Positions 25,105 to 37,789 are shown, counted from the first letter of the stretch. The stretch is 64,000 bases of DNA from Nemertoderma westbladi (GCA_032718475.1 JAUCBJ010005720.1:1-64000); one strand, 5' to 3'. Made by a program: numbers and translations. Notes: generated by a model from the letters alone, not told the origin.

Positions 25105-26425
25105 TACCGCCCCAGATCTCGCGGCCAGCCACACACACACAGTGCCGGCGGACCCAGCAGCATAGCCCCCCAGATCTCACGGTCAGCCACACACAGTGCC
25201 GGCGGACCCAGCAGCATAGCGCCCCCAGATCTCGGGGTCAGCCACACACAGTGTCGGCGGACACAGCAGCTTAGCGTCCCCAGATCTCGGGGTCAGCCAC
25301 ACACAGTGTCGGCGGACACAGCAGCTTAGCTTCCCCAGATCTCGGGGTCAGCCACACACAGTGTCGGCGGACACAGCAGCTTAGCATCCCCAGATCTCGG
25401 GGTCAGCCACACACAGTGTCGGCGGACACAGCAGCTTAGCATCCCCAAATCTCGGGGTCAGCCACACACAGTGTCGGCGGACACAGCAGCTTAGCGTCCC
25501 CAAATCTCGGGGTCAGCCACACACAGTGCCGGCGGACCCAGCAGCATAGCGCCCCCAGATCACGCGGTCAGCCACACACACAGACCCAGCAACATAGCGC
25601 ACACAGATCTCGCGGCCAGCCACACACAGTGCCCGCGGTCCCAGCAGCATAGCGCCCCCAGATCTCGGGGTCAGCCACACACAGTGTCAGCGGACACAGC
25701 AGCTTAGCGTCCCCAGATCTCGGGGTCAGCCACACCCAGTGTCGGCGGTCCCAGCAGCATAGCGCCCCCAGATCTCGGGGTCAGCCACATACAGTACCGG
25801 CGGACCCAGCAGCATAGCGCCCCCAGATCTCGGGGTCAGCCACACACAGTGTCAGCGGTCCCAGCAGCATAGCGCCCCCAGATCTCGGGGTCAGCCACAC
25901 ACAGTACCGGCGGACCCAGCAGCATAGAACCTCCAGATCTCGCGGTCAGCCACATACAGTGCCGGCGGACACAGCAGCTTAGCGTCCCCAGATCTCGGGG
26001 TCAGCCACACCCAGTGTCGGCGGTCCCAGCAGCATAGCGCCCCCAGATCTCGGGGTCAGCCACATACAGTACCGGCGGACCCAGCAGCATAGCGCCCCCA
26101 GATCTCGGGGTCAGCCACACACAGTGTCAGCGGTCCCAGCAGCATAGCGCCCCCAGATCTCGGGGTCAGCCACACACAGTACCGGCGGACCCAGCAGCAT
26201 AGAACCTCCAGATCTCGCGGTCAGCCACATACAGTGCCGGCGGACCCAGCAGCTTAGCGTCCCCAGATCTCGGGGTCAGCCACACACAGTGCCGGCGGAC
26301 CCAACAGCATAGCCCCCCCTCAGATCTCGGGGTCAGCCACACACAGTGTCGGCGGTCAGCCACACACAGTGTCGGCGGACACAGCAGCTTAGCGCCCACC
26401 AGATCTCGCGGCCAGCCATACATAT
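25105..26425. repeat. 55-bp minisatellite in the last SLC6 intron, about 24 copies
   Basis: The unit is about 55 bp, containing CAGATCTCGGGGTCAGCCAC, ACACAGTGTCGGCGGAC and CAGCAGCTTAGCG in order. Copies vary at CCGG/TCGG, GGAC/GGTC and AGCATAG/AGCTTAG. A compound block of several units recurs (compare 25730-25960 with 26005-26235, an offset of 275 bp or five units). It lies wholly within the intron between the exons ending at 24931 and starting at 26870. Open frames in it are by-products of repetition. Confidence 0.93.
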
Positions 26426-26751
26426 TCCCAGATCTTTATATCCTCTATTTCGTCATCATTTGAGGAAAACCTTTGTCTGTCCACCACACCTATTCTCAAC
26501 AACAGATTGACACATCTAATAAGGTTGCGTGTAAGTTGATCCTGCCGGCGGGAAACAATCCCCAGCAAGCTTCAGACGGCATCTCCGCAGGGTGATGCTG
26601 GGTCTTGGCAATGAGAAGTTGCCATAATTGTATCACTTTATATTTCGTACATCGTAACGTTGCGCACCCCTCGCGACATCCTGATATAAATTATTAATTC
26701 CTTATAAATTATTATTTTGGATGAACAACTCTAAATCAAAATGTTTCCGCG

Positions 26752-26822
26752 GTCTACTGTAGTATGGTCGGCATACCTGAACGGTTATTAGGAGAAACGG
26801 GTTCGATCCCCACTGGTGCCCA
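26752..26822 (+). mobile_element. Possible tRNA-derived relic in the last SLC6 intron
   Basis: A B-box match, GGTTCGATCCC, at 26800-26810 lies about 40 bases downstream of an imperfect A-box, TAGTATGGTCGG, near 26760. Weak T-arm pairing is possible around the B box. No acceptor stem is evident, so a functional tRNA is unlikely. It is more likely a SINE head or tRNA pseudogene. Confidence 0.35.
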
Positions 26823-26869
26823 ATTCATTTTGATGATGACTGATATATTTTCACCTGTTTCTCTTTCAG

Positions 26870-27043
26870 CGACTCGCCTACCTAACGACTCCGGTATTCG
26901 AGTCCAATCATTTTCTCAACATGGGGGTCCTGCCTAACTACGGTGGCCATGGCCTCGAAGACACCGACACAATGTCCAATGAGAACCCTCCATCCTATAC
27001 AACAGCTGTGGAGAGCGATCGGCGCAGTGAGTCTACTGTCTGA
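26870..27043 (+). CDS. SLC6 transporter terminal exon: cytoplasmic tail
   Basis: The acceptor TTCTCTTTCAG ends at 26869. There are 57 codons and a TGA at 27041-27043. The tail runs RLAYLTTP through NENPPSYTT and ends SESTV. Two short motifs are visible. PPSY fits the PPxY consensus bound by WW domains of Nedd4-type ubiquitin ligases. The final STV fits a class I PDZ ligand. Such motifs control endocytosis and membrane positioning in other transporters; their use here is inference. Confidence 0.88.
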   Translation, partial: RLAYLTTPVFESNHFLNMGVLPNYGGHGLEDTDTMSNENPPSYTTAVESDRRSESTV

Positions 27044-27122
27044 CGTCACAGATCGGGAGTTCTTACCGAAATACAACCGATTGCTACGACATATTCCTAT
27101 CCTTACAAACAATGTAAAGTAA

Positions 27123-27128
27123 AATAAA
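27123..27128 (+). terminator. Polyadenylation signal of the SLC6 gene
   Basis: AATAAA lies 80 bp after the stop codon of the transporter, a normal distance for a short 3' untranslated region. No experimental end is known from sequence alone. Confidence 0.6.
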
Positions 27129-29490
27129 GTAAAACTATTGCAGTGCGGTGGTCTATTTTTATCCATAACAAATTAAACTCGATTTTGGTGTACCACTTAT
27201 GGTACTACAGGTCTTGCGGTATGTATAATATGTTTTACAGTAAGTACCGGTATATGTAGGCCTACTAAATTGCTGTACGTTTTGTGCTGACTCTTTATGT
27301 TATAGGCTACATGTTATGTGATGGGAATTGTGCTGCTCTTCTGTCTATTCGCTTTGTATTATTATGTAATTTTAATCAATTATTCCTGTATCATTTCGAG
27401 TCTAACTCAGTAGGCCTATACCGCAGTTTACCAGTTTACTTTGTGGTCTCGTTGGCTCTAAGTACCGCATTGATGTTGTTAACAATTTTGCAGGAGTAAT
27501 TTTACTTGCGAATCTATTTTTTAATAAACTCAGTTAAAAACTCAATTGTATAAATCTATTTATTAGTATATTTTTAATATTTTTACGGCTAGTAGCTTAC
27601 TACACTACAGTACAGTGCTTTGTATACATGTTGTTGATGTATCTTAATTTCAGCCAATGTTTATTACCTACTGTAGGTCAATTAATTTATTCTAATAAGA
27701 AGTTTATGTTTTGGATTCCGGATCCCATGACTGGGAAAATTTAAATTGTAAAATTAAACAATAATTATAATAATGTATTACTTGGATTAAAAATGTCGCA
27801 CTTTTTCATTATTCTCGAGGTATTTTATTTACCGAGTGTCAGCGAGGTTAATATTGGGTCGAGAGAATTATTGTAAAAAAATGTTCCCCATGTAATACGT
27901 AATTTTATTCCTAACTTGGTACGTTTTTGTTGCTAAATTCTGTAATAAAACATAGCGATACCGGTATACAGTACAGTTGTGTTACAAAATAAATTGAACT
28001 GCAGTATTTTACTATATAGCTTCCATAGTTACTGCGATTCTAATTACTGAACTCTCCAACTCTCGATGCTGCCTAACTCAATGTTAAATGATTTCGTGTT
28101 CTAGAATATTTATTACGTAACTAGAGAGCCGCTTAACAGAATAAACCAATATTGGATATTGAGTTCCGTTTTGGAGTTCGCCTTGCAGACACTAAAGTTG
28201 CAATAACTATTCAGTGTTTGCATGGATTTTGCTCAAATTACTTCCAAACCTTTTCTACGTCGATGCTCTTTGAACACATGTAATAAAATTTAAGAAATTC
28301 CGCCGAAAATGTTTTCACATTTTCTAATTTTACTTTTACCGCCTCGAAGACAGTGAAATCGATTCAATCTTGGGTTACCTTTTTTCCTCTGGGAAAAATA
28401 TCTCTACTTTCTCTCCGATGTTGCGGTTCGCCGAAAAAATTTAGGGGAAAAAAAACTTTATACAAATAATAAAAATAAAAATATATTGTATTATACTGGT
28501 TGGAGGGAAGATCATAACTTATTATTTGCTTCTTTTGTCTCTCTTAAAGAGCAATACAAATATATTATAATCGATTAATAATGTAATGGATGAGACATTG
28601 CCCGATGTAAACCATCAACCTCTACTGAAATTCTGCAGCAGTACCAAAAAGTCGCTCCGACCTGATTGCTGTTATTACCGCTAAAAGCAACTCACCATTA
28701 TTCCTGACATTTAATACAACTATATTTTACAATGCGGTTTTATTTCATTGTTGAGTTTATCCCCTATGTGGATAATAAACAACACTAATAATTTATGAGT
28801 AAGTAAGTAATTGTTTTGTAATTATTGTCATTGGAATAAATATCATAGTTACTTTTAAGGTAATAATAAATGCTGCTAATTTTTTCACCTTAAGTACTTT
28901 TGTGTTTCTCAGTAGTAAATCATCTTGCTACGTTATGTTCTCATCTAATATATTTCTCCATTTTGATTTTTTTTCATAATTAATTTCGTACCGTAATATT
29001 AATTGTACTGTAATTTTGGATTCAACTGTAATATGTAGTTTTATGCCAATTTAATTTAATTCTATAATTTATTTAAACTCGTTGTTTATCACTACACTTA
29101 CACTTACTTACACTTACACTACAATATTTCACTAAAGTTATTAGTTTCGAAAAAGCCAAGTGCGGCGTTATCAAAAAATATTTCTCAATATTTTTAGTCA
29201 TCATTAATTTGTGTAATAATCGAATTACATATAATATCTATTTATTGCACTTTGAGTTGTCGCATACACTTCATTGTTAATTAAGTAATTAATTAATTAC
29301 GTGTTAAATTAAGTTATTTACAATAATTACATCGATTGTCTTTAATAATTAAGTTACTGATTTAGCCATATTAATTCAAAGTTATTTCATCAGTTATCTT
29401 CTTCTCAAACATTAAAATAAAATTTGATATATTATTATTATTACTTAAATATAATAAATGGTTGTCTCTTTTAATAAATATAATTTCTTT
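27129..29490. other. AT-rich intergenic region, nothing recognised
   Basis: No exon, RNA gene or transposon end was recognised on either strand. Short open frames such as 27284-27499 have no domain and AT-driven composition. Confidence 0.55.
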
Positions 29491-32400
29491 GACTGGGGAA
29501 TTAGCCAACAATGTATGGAGTGGGACTGGGGAATGAGCCAACACTGTATGGAGTGGGACTGGGGAATGAGCCAAAACTGTATGGAGTGGGACTAGGGAAT
29601 GAGTTAACATTGTATGGAGTGGGACTGGAGAATGAGTTAACATTGTATGGAGTGGGACTAGAGAATAAGTTAACATTGTATGGGGTGGGACTGTAGAATG
29701 AGTTAACATTGTATGGAGTGGGACTATAGAATGAGTTAACACTATATGGGGTGGGACTAGAGAATGAGTTAACATTGTATGGAGTGGGACTGGATAATGA
29801 GCCAACATTGTATGGAGTGGGACTGGAGAATGAGTTAATATTATATGGGGTGGGACTAGAGAATGAGTTAACATTGTATGGAGTGGGACTAGAGAATAAG
29901 TTAACATTGTATGGGGTGGGACTGTAGAATGAGTTAATATTATATGGGGTGGGACTAGAGAATGAGTTAACATTGTATGGAGTGGGACTAGAGAATGAGT
30001 TAACATTGTATGGAGTGGGACTGGAGAATGAGTTAACATTGTATGGGGTGGGACTAGAGAATGAGCCAACACTGTATGGAGTGGGACTAGAGAATGAGTT
30101 AACATTGTATGGAGTGGGACTAGAGAATGAGTTAACATTGTATGGAGTGGGACTGGATAATGAGCCAACATTGTATGGAGTGGGACTGGAGAATGAGTTA
30201 ATATTATATGGGGTGGGACTAGAGAATGAGTTAACATTGTATGGAGTGGGACTAGAGAATGAGTTAACATTGTATGGGGTGGGACTGTAGAATGAGTTAA
30301 TATTATATGGGGTGGGACTAGAGAATGAGTTAACATTGTATGGAGTGGGACTAGAGAATGAGTTAACATTGTATGGAGTGGGACTGGAGAATGAGTTAAC
30401 ATTGTATGGGGTGGGACTGTAGAATGAGTTAATATTATATGGGGTGGGACTAGAGAATGAGTTAACATTGTCTGGAGTGGGACTATAGAATGAGTTAACA
30501 TTGTATGGGGTGGGACTGTAGAATGAGTTAATATTATATGGGGTGGGACTATAGAATGAGTTAACATTGTATGGAGTGGGACTAGAAATGAGTTAACATT
30601 GTATGGAGTGGGACTGTAGAATGAGTTAATATTATATGGGGTGGGACTAGAGAATGAGTTAACATTGTATGGAGTGGGACTAGAGAATGAGTTAACATTG
30701 TATGGAGTGGGACTGGAGAATGAGTTAACATTGTATGGGGTGGGACTGTAGAATGAGTTAATATTATATGGGGTGGGACTAGAGAATGAGCCCACATTGT
30801 ATGGGTGGGACTGTGGAATGAGCCAACACTGTATGGAGTGGGACTGGAGAATGAGTTAACATTGTATGGGGTGGGACTGTAGAATGAGTTAATATTATAT
30901 GGGGTGGGACTAGAGAATGAGTTAACATTGTATGGAGTGGGACTAGAGAATGAGTTAACATTGTATGGAGTGGGACTGGATAATGAGCCAACATTGTATG
31001 GAGTGAGATGGAGTGGGACTGTAGAATGAGTTAACATTGTATGGAGTGGGACTAGGGAATGAGTTAACATTGTATGGAGTGGGACTAGAGAATGAGTTAA
31101 CATTGTATGGAGTGGGACTGGATAATGAGCCAGCATTGTATGGAGTGGGATGGAGTGGGACTGGAGAATGAGTTAATATTATATGGGGTGGGACTAGAGA
31201 ATGAGTTAACATTGTATGGAGTGGGACTAGAGAATGAGTTAACATTGTATGGGGTGGGACTGTAGAATGAGTTAATATTATATGGGGTGGGACTAGAGAA
31301 TGAGTTAACATTGTATGGAGTGGGACTATAGAATGAGTTAACATTGTATGGGGTGGGACTGTAGAATGAGTTAATATTATATGGGGTGGGACTATAGAAT
31401 GAGTTAACATTGTATGGAGTGGGACTAGAGAATGAGTTAACATTGTATGGAGTGGGACTAGGGAATGAGTTAACATTGTATGGGGTGGGACTGTAGAATG
31501 AGTTAATATTATATGGGGTGGGACTAGAGAATGAGTTAACATTGTATGGAGTGGTCCTAGAGAATGAGTTAACATTGTATGGAGTGGGACTGGAGAATGA
31601 GTTAACATTGTATGGGGTGGGACTAGAGAATGAGCCAACACTGTATGGAGTGGGACTAGAGAATGAGTTAACATTGTATGGAGTGGGACTAGAGAATGAG
31701 TTAACATTGTATGGGGTGGGACTGTAGAATGAGTTAATATTATATGGGGTGGGACTAGAGAATGAGTTAACATTGTATGGAGTGGTCCTAGAGAATGAGT
31801 TAACATTGTATGGAGTGGGACTGGAGAATGAGTTAACATTGTATGGGGTGGGACTAGAGAATGAGCCAACACTGTATGGAGTGGGACTAGAGAATGAGTT
31901 AACATTGTATGGAGTGGGACTAGAGAATGAGTTAACATTGTATGGAGTGGGACTGGATAATGAGCCAACATTGTATGGAGTGGGACTGGAGAATGAGTTA
32001 ATATTATATGGGGTGGGACTAGAGAATGAGTTAACATTGTATGGAGTGGGACTAGAGAATGAGTTAACATTGTATGGAGTGGGACTGGAGAATGAGTTAA
32101 CATTGTATGGAGTGGGACTAGAGAATGAGTTAACATTGTATGGGGTGGGACTGTAGAATGAGTTAATATTATATGGGGTGGGACTAGAGAATGAGTTAAC
32201 ATTGTATGGAGTGGGACTAGAGAATGAGTTAACATTGTATGGAGTGGGACTGGAGAATGAGTTAACATTGTATGGGGTGGGACTGTAGAATGAGTTAATA
32301 TTATAGGGGGTGGGACTATAGAATGAGTTAACATTGTATGGAGTGGGACTAGAAATGAGTTAACATTGTATGGGGTGGGACTGTAGAATGAGTTAATATT

Positions 32401-34041
32401 ATATGGGGTGGGACTAGAGAATGAGTTAACATTGTATGGAGTGGGACTAGAGAATGAGTTAACATTGTATGGAGTGGGACTGGAGAATGAGTTAACATTG
32501 TATGGGGTGGGACTGTAGAATGAGTTAATATTATATGGGGTGGGACTAGAGAATGAGCCCACATTGTATGGGTGGGACTGTGGAATGAGCCAACACTGTA
32601 TGGAGTGGGACTGGAGAATGAGTTAACATTGTATGGGGTGGGACTGTAGAATGAGTTAATATTATATGGGGTGGGACTAGAGAATGAGTTAACATTGTAT
32701 GGAGTGGGACTAGAGAATGAGTTAACATTGTATGGAGTGGGACTGGATAATGAGCCAACATTGTATGGAGTGGGATGGAGTGGGACTGTAGAATGAGTTA
32801 ACATTGTATGGAGTGGGACTAGGGAATGAGTTAACATTGTATGGAGTGGGACTAGAGAATGAGTTAACATTGTATGGAGTGGGACTGGATAATGAGCCAG
32901 CATTGTATGGAGTGGGATGGAGTGGGACTGGAGAATGAGTTAATATTATATGGGGTGGGACTAGAGAATGAGTTAACATTGTATGGAGTGGGACTAGAGA
33001 ATGAGTTAACATTGTATGGGGTGGGACTGTAGAATGAGTTAATATTATATGGGGTGGGACTAGAGAATGAGTTAACATTGTATGGAGTGGGACTATAGAA
33101 TGAGTTAACATTGTATGGGGTGGGACTGTAGAATGAGTTAATATTATATGGGGTGGGACTATAGAATGAGTTAACATTGTATGGAGTGGGACTAGAGAAT
33201 GAGTTAACATTGTATGGAGTGGGACTAGGGAATGAGTTAACATTGTATGGGGTGGGACTGTAGAATGAGTTAATATTATATGGGGTGGGACTAGAGAATG
33301 AGTTAACATTGTATGGAGTGGTCCTAGAGAATGAGTTAACATTGTATGGAGTGGGACTGGAGAATGAGTTAACATTGTATGGGGTGGGACTAGAGAATGA
33401 GCCAACACTGTATGGAGTGGGACTAGAGAATGAGTTAACATTGTATGGAGTGGGACTAGAGAATGAGTTAACATTGTATGGGGTGGGACTGTAGAATGAG
33501 TTAATATTATATGGGGTGGGACTAGAGAATGAGTTAACATTGTATGGAGTGGTCCTAGAGAATGAGTTAACATTGTATGGAGTGGGACTGGAGAATGAGT
33601 TAACATTGTATGGGGTGGGACTAGAGAATGAGGCAACACTGTATGGAGTGGGACTAGAGAATGAGTTAACATTGTATGGAGTGGGACTAGAGAATGAGTT
33701 AACATTGTATGGAGTGGGACTGGATAATGAGCCAACATTGTATGGAGTGGGACTGGAGAATGAGTTAATATTATATGGGGTGGGACTAGAGAATGAGTTA
33801 ACATTGTATGGAGTGGGACTAGAGAATGAGTTAACATTGTATGGAGTGGGACTGGAGAATGAGTTAACATTGCATGGAGTGGGACTAGAGAATGAGTTAA
33901 CATTGTATGGGCTGGGACTGTGGAATGAGCCAACACTGTATGGGGTGGGAATACTGGATAATGAGCCAACACTGTATGGGTGGGACTGTGGAATGAGCCA
34001 ACACTGTATGGAGTGGGACTGGATAATGAGCCAACACTGTA
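29491..34041. repeat. 33-bp minisatellite, about 137 copies, with a 1767-bp higher-order duplication
   Basis: The consensus unit on the plus strand is GTATGGAGTGGGACTAGAGA then ATGAGTTAACATT, 33 bp. Because 33 is divisible by three, unit frames stay open and give artificial ORFs on both strands, up to 535 codons on the minus strand. The plus strand of the unit is purine-rich. Segments near 30582, 30779, 30955, 31518 and 31749 recur exactly 1767 bp further right (32349, 32546, 32722, 33285, 33516), showing tandem duplication of a large block. Within it, 31518 and 31749 are 231 bp (seven units) apart. Truncated units such as GAGTGGGATGGAGTGGG mark block junctions. Confidence 0.96.
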
Positions 34042-34059
34042 TCGATCATGGGGTGTAAT

Positions 34060-35007
34060 TCCTCACTGCCGTTGGGTGAGGGGGTGAACATAATGGGGGA
34101 TGTGTTCATTACTAGTAGTGATGGTAAGCTCACTCTAGTTTGTGTCCCCTTGTTTGGGATTTGGAACATTTCGAGGTGCCGACAAAGGAGAAATTCCGCT
34201 CGGTGGAAGACACGAAATCACAGAAGATGTTGGAACGAGATACTACCTTTGAAAATGGTCATTATTATGTCCCAATGTTATGGAGAGATAAACAAAAACC
34301 TCTTACACGTAACCTCACCCTAGCAATTAAAAGATTGCGATGGATAAAGACGAGATTGCGTAAAAATGCCAACGAATCGGAACAATTCCAAACAAAGATG
34401 GAAGAGTTCATCACCAAAGGAATAGGACAATATCTGACGGAGGAAGAAATATTGAATCCCGACCCCCAACAATATTATATTTCAACCCACTATGTTCTAG
34501 AAACTAATAAGAAAAATAAAGTGCAAGTGGTAATGGACGATGCAGTAATTTGGAAAGGCCATAGCCTAAACTCTGAACTAATGGCTGGACTTATTCAACA
34601 CGATAGTGACTGAGTCTAACCTGTTGCTTTCTGCTTAGACCTAGAAGCGATGTTCCATCAAGTCAAGGTATACCCAGAAGATGCCGTATCACAAACGATC
34701 TTATGGTACGATGGACAAGAGAAACCGAAATCCATAACAAATTCAAATGAATGCGAATATGTTCAGCGCCACTGATGCCCCACCTACAACGGCTTTCCCA
34801 CTCAAAATGACAGGAAGCAAAAACGCCCACAGATATCCTGCCAATGTAAATGGGACGATCCAAAAACCTTTTCTACGTGGACGATGGACTCACAGGCGAA
34901 ACTACCGTGAAGAAAGCGGTGCTGCTAGCGTATAATCTAATAGACTGTCTAAAAAGAGGAGGATTTAATGCAATCAAATTCCTATCCAACTCTCGACAAT
35001 TCCTTAA
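34060..35007 (+). pseudogene. BEL/Pao reverse transcriptase fragment, N-terminal part (old element)
   Basis: This begins directly at the end of the 33-bp array, so its upstream gag-protease part is missing. The frame from about 34140 reads WDLEHFEVPTKEKF and VPMLWRDK, the linker and RT start typical of BEL/Pao. It then passes an RT motif (VQVVMDDAV, about 34525) and is broken by stops near 34611. Further RT blocks follow: DLEAMFHQVKVYPED (about 34640), and the polymerase motif YVDD in another frame (about 34870) followed by LIDCLKRGGFN. The sequence is cut at 35004 by a TTAA insertion and resumes at 36513. Multiple frameshifts make it non-functional. Confidence 0.82.
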
Positions 35008-36508
35008 CCCTATTAATCCCGGGGGGGGGGGGGGGGGTCAATATGACCCCCCCGTGGTTTTATTATTATAATTCTGAAACAAACGCAGTTGGGAATCTGA
35101 AATTTTATGATTTTTCCTAAAAATCTATTGTCTTCCTAGTAGTGAAAACCGTTTGCAAAAATATTGGGTAGTTTTCGAGTTATAGCACCATTTTTTAACC
35201 CTACTTTTGGCACTTTTTTTTGAGACGTTTTTTGAAAATTACTTTTCATTAAATATGAATTGTAACATCTCTATGTTTGAATTACACCGGTTTTTTGGTG
35301 TTAGCAATTGGATGGAATTCATATAAATTGATTTAGAAATTTCAAACTTGTTTTTTTCGGTGGGTGCCAAATTTTGGTGCCAGAACTAAATTTTGAAATA
35401 TGTCAATTTTGAAAATTGATTGTTTGAAACTTGTTTTTTACGCAATTGGGGTTTTTTGGGGTTCTCGTTTCGATGAAATATATACGAGTTGCACCAAGCG
35501 TATAAAACTTGTATTTTTCGGTGCTGTGTGCAATTTTTGGTGCTAGCACGAAATTTTGAAAATCCATTCAATAGATAAAATTGCTTGTGACATTTTATTT
35601 CTTGCGTTTTAGAGGTTTATGGCTGTTCTGAATTCAATGGAATATATAATTATCGAACTAGACATCTCAAACTTGTATTTTTCGGAAGTGGGTGCAAAAT
35701 GTGGTGCTAGCACCAAATTTTGAAAATCATCAAATATATCAATTGATTGTGTCACCTTGTTTCTTGCGTTATACGGGTTTGTGAGGGTTCTGAATTCAAT
35801 GGAATCAGTAAAAATTTCATAAGAGTTTTCAGACTTGTATTTTTCGCAAAAATTTTGGAAAATAAGCAAATTGATCAGTAGATAGTATCATCTTGATTCT
35901 TGTGTTATACGGGTTTATACTGGACATCGCAAACTTGTAATTTTTGGTGATGGGTACGAAATTTGGTGCTAGCACCAAAATTTGCCAAATTACACCGAAA
36001 AATACAAGTATCAATGATCTGGCATATTAGAAATGTATTCCATTAGAATCATCAGCGCCCTAGAAAACCTATAAATGTGAATTTATAGCATCGTATAAGT
36101 GAATGAAAAATTTTGTGTTCTACCTGAAAAGTGCTGGTTACTTGTTTTTTTCATTTTTTTCCTACGCAGAGACGACTAAACAGCCCTTTATAGTAATCAT
36201 ATCATTTTTAAATATTTTCCAATGTATTTTGCGCCCCAGAAAACCTGTATTGAAAAACAATTAGCCGAAAATGTAACTTTCAAATTTTGTGAAAATTGTG
36301 CACTACTTGTAATTTTGGTGCTGCAATATAACCACCCCAGTACATTTTTTCGAAATTTTTTTTTTTCGGTCGGATCCAGACTACTGATACCTACGTACAA
36401 ACAAAAAATCAGACGTTTTCGTAAAAATTTGTAGATTTTAGAGGGGTGGGGTCAATATGACCCCCTCCCGGTATTTGTACAACATTTTATAGCCCGGTAC
36501 TAATAGGG
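35008..36508. mobile_element. piggyBac/Looper-like non-autonomous TTAA element, 1501 bp
   Basis: Flanked by TTAA at 35004-35007 and 36509-36512. The ends are inverted: CCCTATTA at the left, TAATAGGG at the right, followed inward by GGGGTCAATATGACCCCC-type palindromes near both ends (about 35034-35053 and 36446-36466). The CCC...GGG ends plus TTAA match piggyBac, and the GTCAATATGACC block resembles Looper-type members as I recall them. The interior contains repeated palindromic GGTGCTAGCACC segments and AT tracts, with no transposase ORF. It interrupts the RT reading frame of the old BEL/Pao element, which resumes immediately after the right TTAA. Confidence 0.85.
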
Positions 36509-36603
36509 TTAACAACACACCAACAGACAAAGTTGCGAAAGGAGTCCTAGATCTGGATTTGGGTGAAATGCTGTTGACAAGAGCATTGGGAGTAAAATGG
36601 TGG
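36509..36603 (+). pseudogene. BEL/Pao RT continuation between two insertions
   Basis: This is a short stretch of the same RT, encoding DKVAKGVLDLDLGEM and the motif ALGVKW that ends the palm/thumb region in BEL/Pao enzymes. It is bounded by the right TTAA of the 1501-bp element and by the 5-bp duplication GGTGG (36599-36603) before element B. RT sequence resumes at 48774. Confidence 0.8.
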
Positions 36604-37789
36604 TGTAAAGGCTTTTCCGGAATTGGCCGGTTATTTTCCCCGTAAAGTACTCTGTAGTTGGTTTAACAGGCATAAAAGGCCGTGTCCCACTGTACTGGTG
36701 TTTTAGAGGACATAAAAGTAATTTCTTCTGTACGTGTACTTTAGCGGACATAATCCACAATTCTATGACGCAAAAGCCGAAATACTCTTGAAACAGTGTA
36801 GTTAGTATGACGACAGCTAATAGCTGAGCTGTACACGTGGAGCCTCTGCACGGAGCCTTGGTTCTTTGTTCTGCTCAGCTCAAATGACGACATCTATCAG
36901 CTGTGTCCACGTCAGTTCGACCAATCAGAGATTTTCCCTTTGTGTAAAAGCTGTACAGCAGAATCCCATGATTCAGTACTGACGTTTCCCCCACGCCTAA
37001 GAACACCGGCCGTGGAATGTTTTCTAACATTAGAGCGTCTTTAATTATAAGAACACATAACTGTTACCGGCACGGTACAGCGGTACGAGACACTAAGAAC
37101 ACATAACGGTACGGTACGTATTGCACATTATTTACTGCTATTTGCTGTTTGTTATTAAATGTATCATTCGTTTGCTTATTGTTATTTGGAGAATAACTAT
37201 AAACGATCAGAAACCCCGATCTTCTTGATACACTAAGGTTAGAGAGACCGGCTACATATAGCAATTGCGACTTATATTATCGTGGTTTGTAGTGAATTGA
37301 ATGCTATTTTATAGGCCCTACAAATGTCGGTTGCTATTCTCTTTATATATGATTAAAATCAGTGACTATCGGCAATTCAGTGTGCAGCGGTGTGCAATAG
37401 TAACAAAGCATCTCCTAAAGAATGCGCCTTATGTGTAACTTATAATCCATTCCGTTGTGTTTAGTGTAAGCCATAGCTCTGTTTATATAGATAGAGCGCC
37501 ACGTCCTAAAGGAACTGCTAATATTTCCCGAAAGTGAATAATATTTGTCAGAGATTATATATTAACGATCAATCGAATAGTACGGTAGGCCTGCACCGCA
37601 ATCAAATTAAAGCATCCGAATCCAGTCTCCCGGGTATATCCAGCGGGTGAATGGTCGCGCATAGACTGGCTTCGGCTAATGTTGGATTTATTTGTCTCAA
37701 ATACTTGTCATAGGCTAAAGTCAATTTATAACCTAGAAGACATATAGATTTGGCGGGTTAAACTGCCAAAGGTCTTAAAAGCGCGAACA
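36604..37789 (+). repeat. 5' LTR of element B
   Basis: Starts TGTAAAGGC and ends GCGCGAACA. It lacks 20 bp found in the 3' LTR (48356-48375) and in the element A LTR at 11087. The 5' LTR therefore lost them after insertion, or was copied from a template lacking them. A TATA-like TTTATATAGA lies near 37482-37491 and could serve as promoter. Confidence 0.92.

Larger units (their letters stand above)
19335..27043 (+). other. SLC6-family transporter gene, 3' half (five exons, four introns)
   Basis: Five coding exons join with consistent phases at GT-AG introns: 19335-19563, 19788-19900, 20057-20288, 24657-24931 and 26870-27043, about 280 codons in all. They encode transmembrane segments 6 to 12 and the cytoplasmic tail of a sodium- and chloride-coupled plasma-membrane symporter. 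Residue patterns ([31 protein letters not shown]) place it with GABA, taurine, betaine and creatine transporters rather than monoamine or glycine transporters. The substrate cannot be assigned without segments 1-5. Intron sizes are 224, 156, 4368 and 1938 bp, the last two swollen by minisatellites. The exons for segments 1-5 are not in view and probably lie left of the element A insertion or outside the window. Confidence 0.85.

Noticed and set aside
25047-26423. Open frames across the 55-bp intronic minisatellite
   Set aside because: Repeat-derived frames in an intron, with no conserved or unique portion.
26752-26822. Functional tRNA gene
   Set aside because: The B box is good but the A box is imperfect and no acceptor stem forms; kept only as a low-confidence relic.
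29371-33972. Long open frames (up to 535 codons) on both strands of the 33-bp array
   Set aside because: They stay open only because 33 is a multiple of three and the unit lacks stops in those frames. They overlap on both strands and have no non-repetitive flanking coding sequence.
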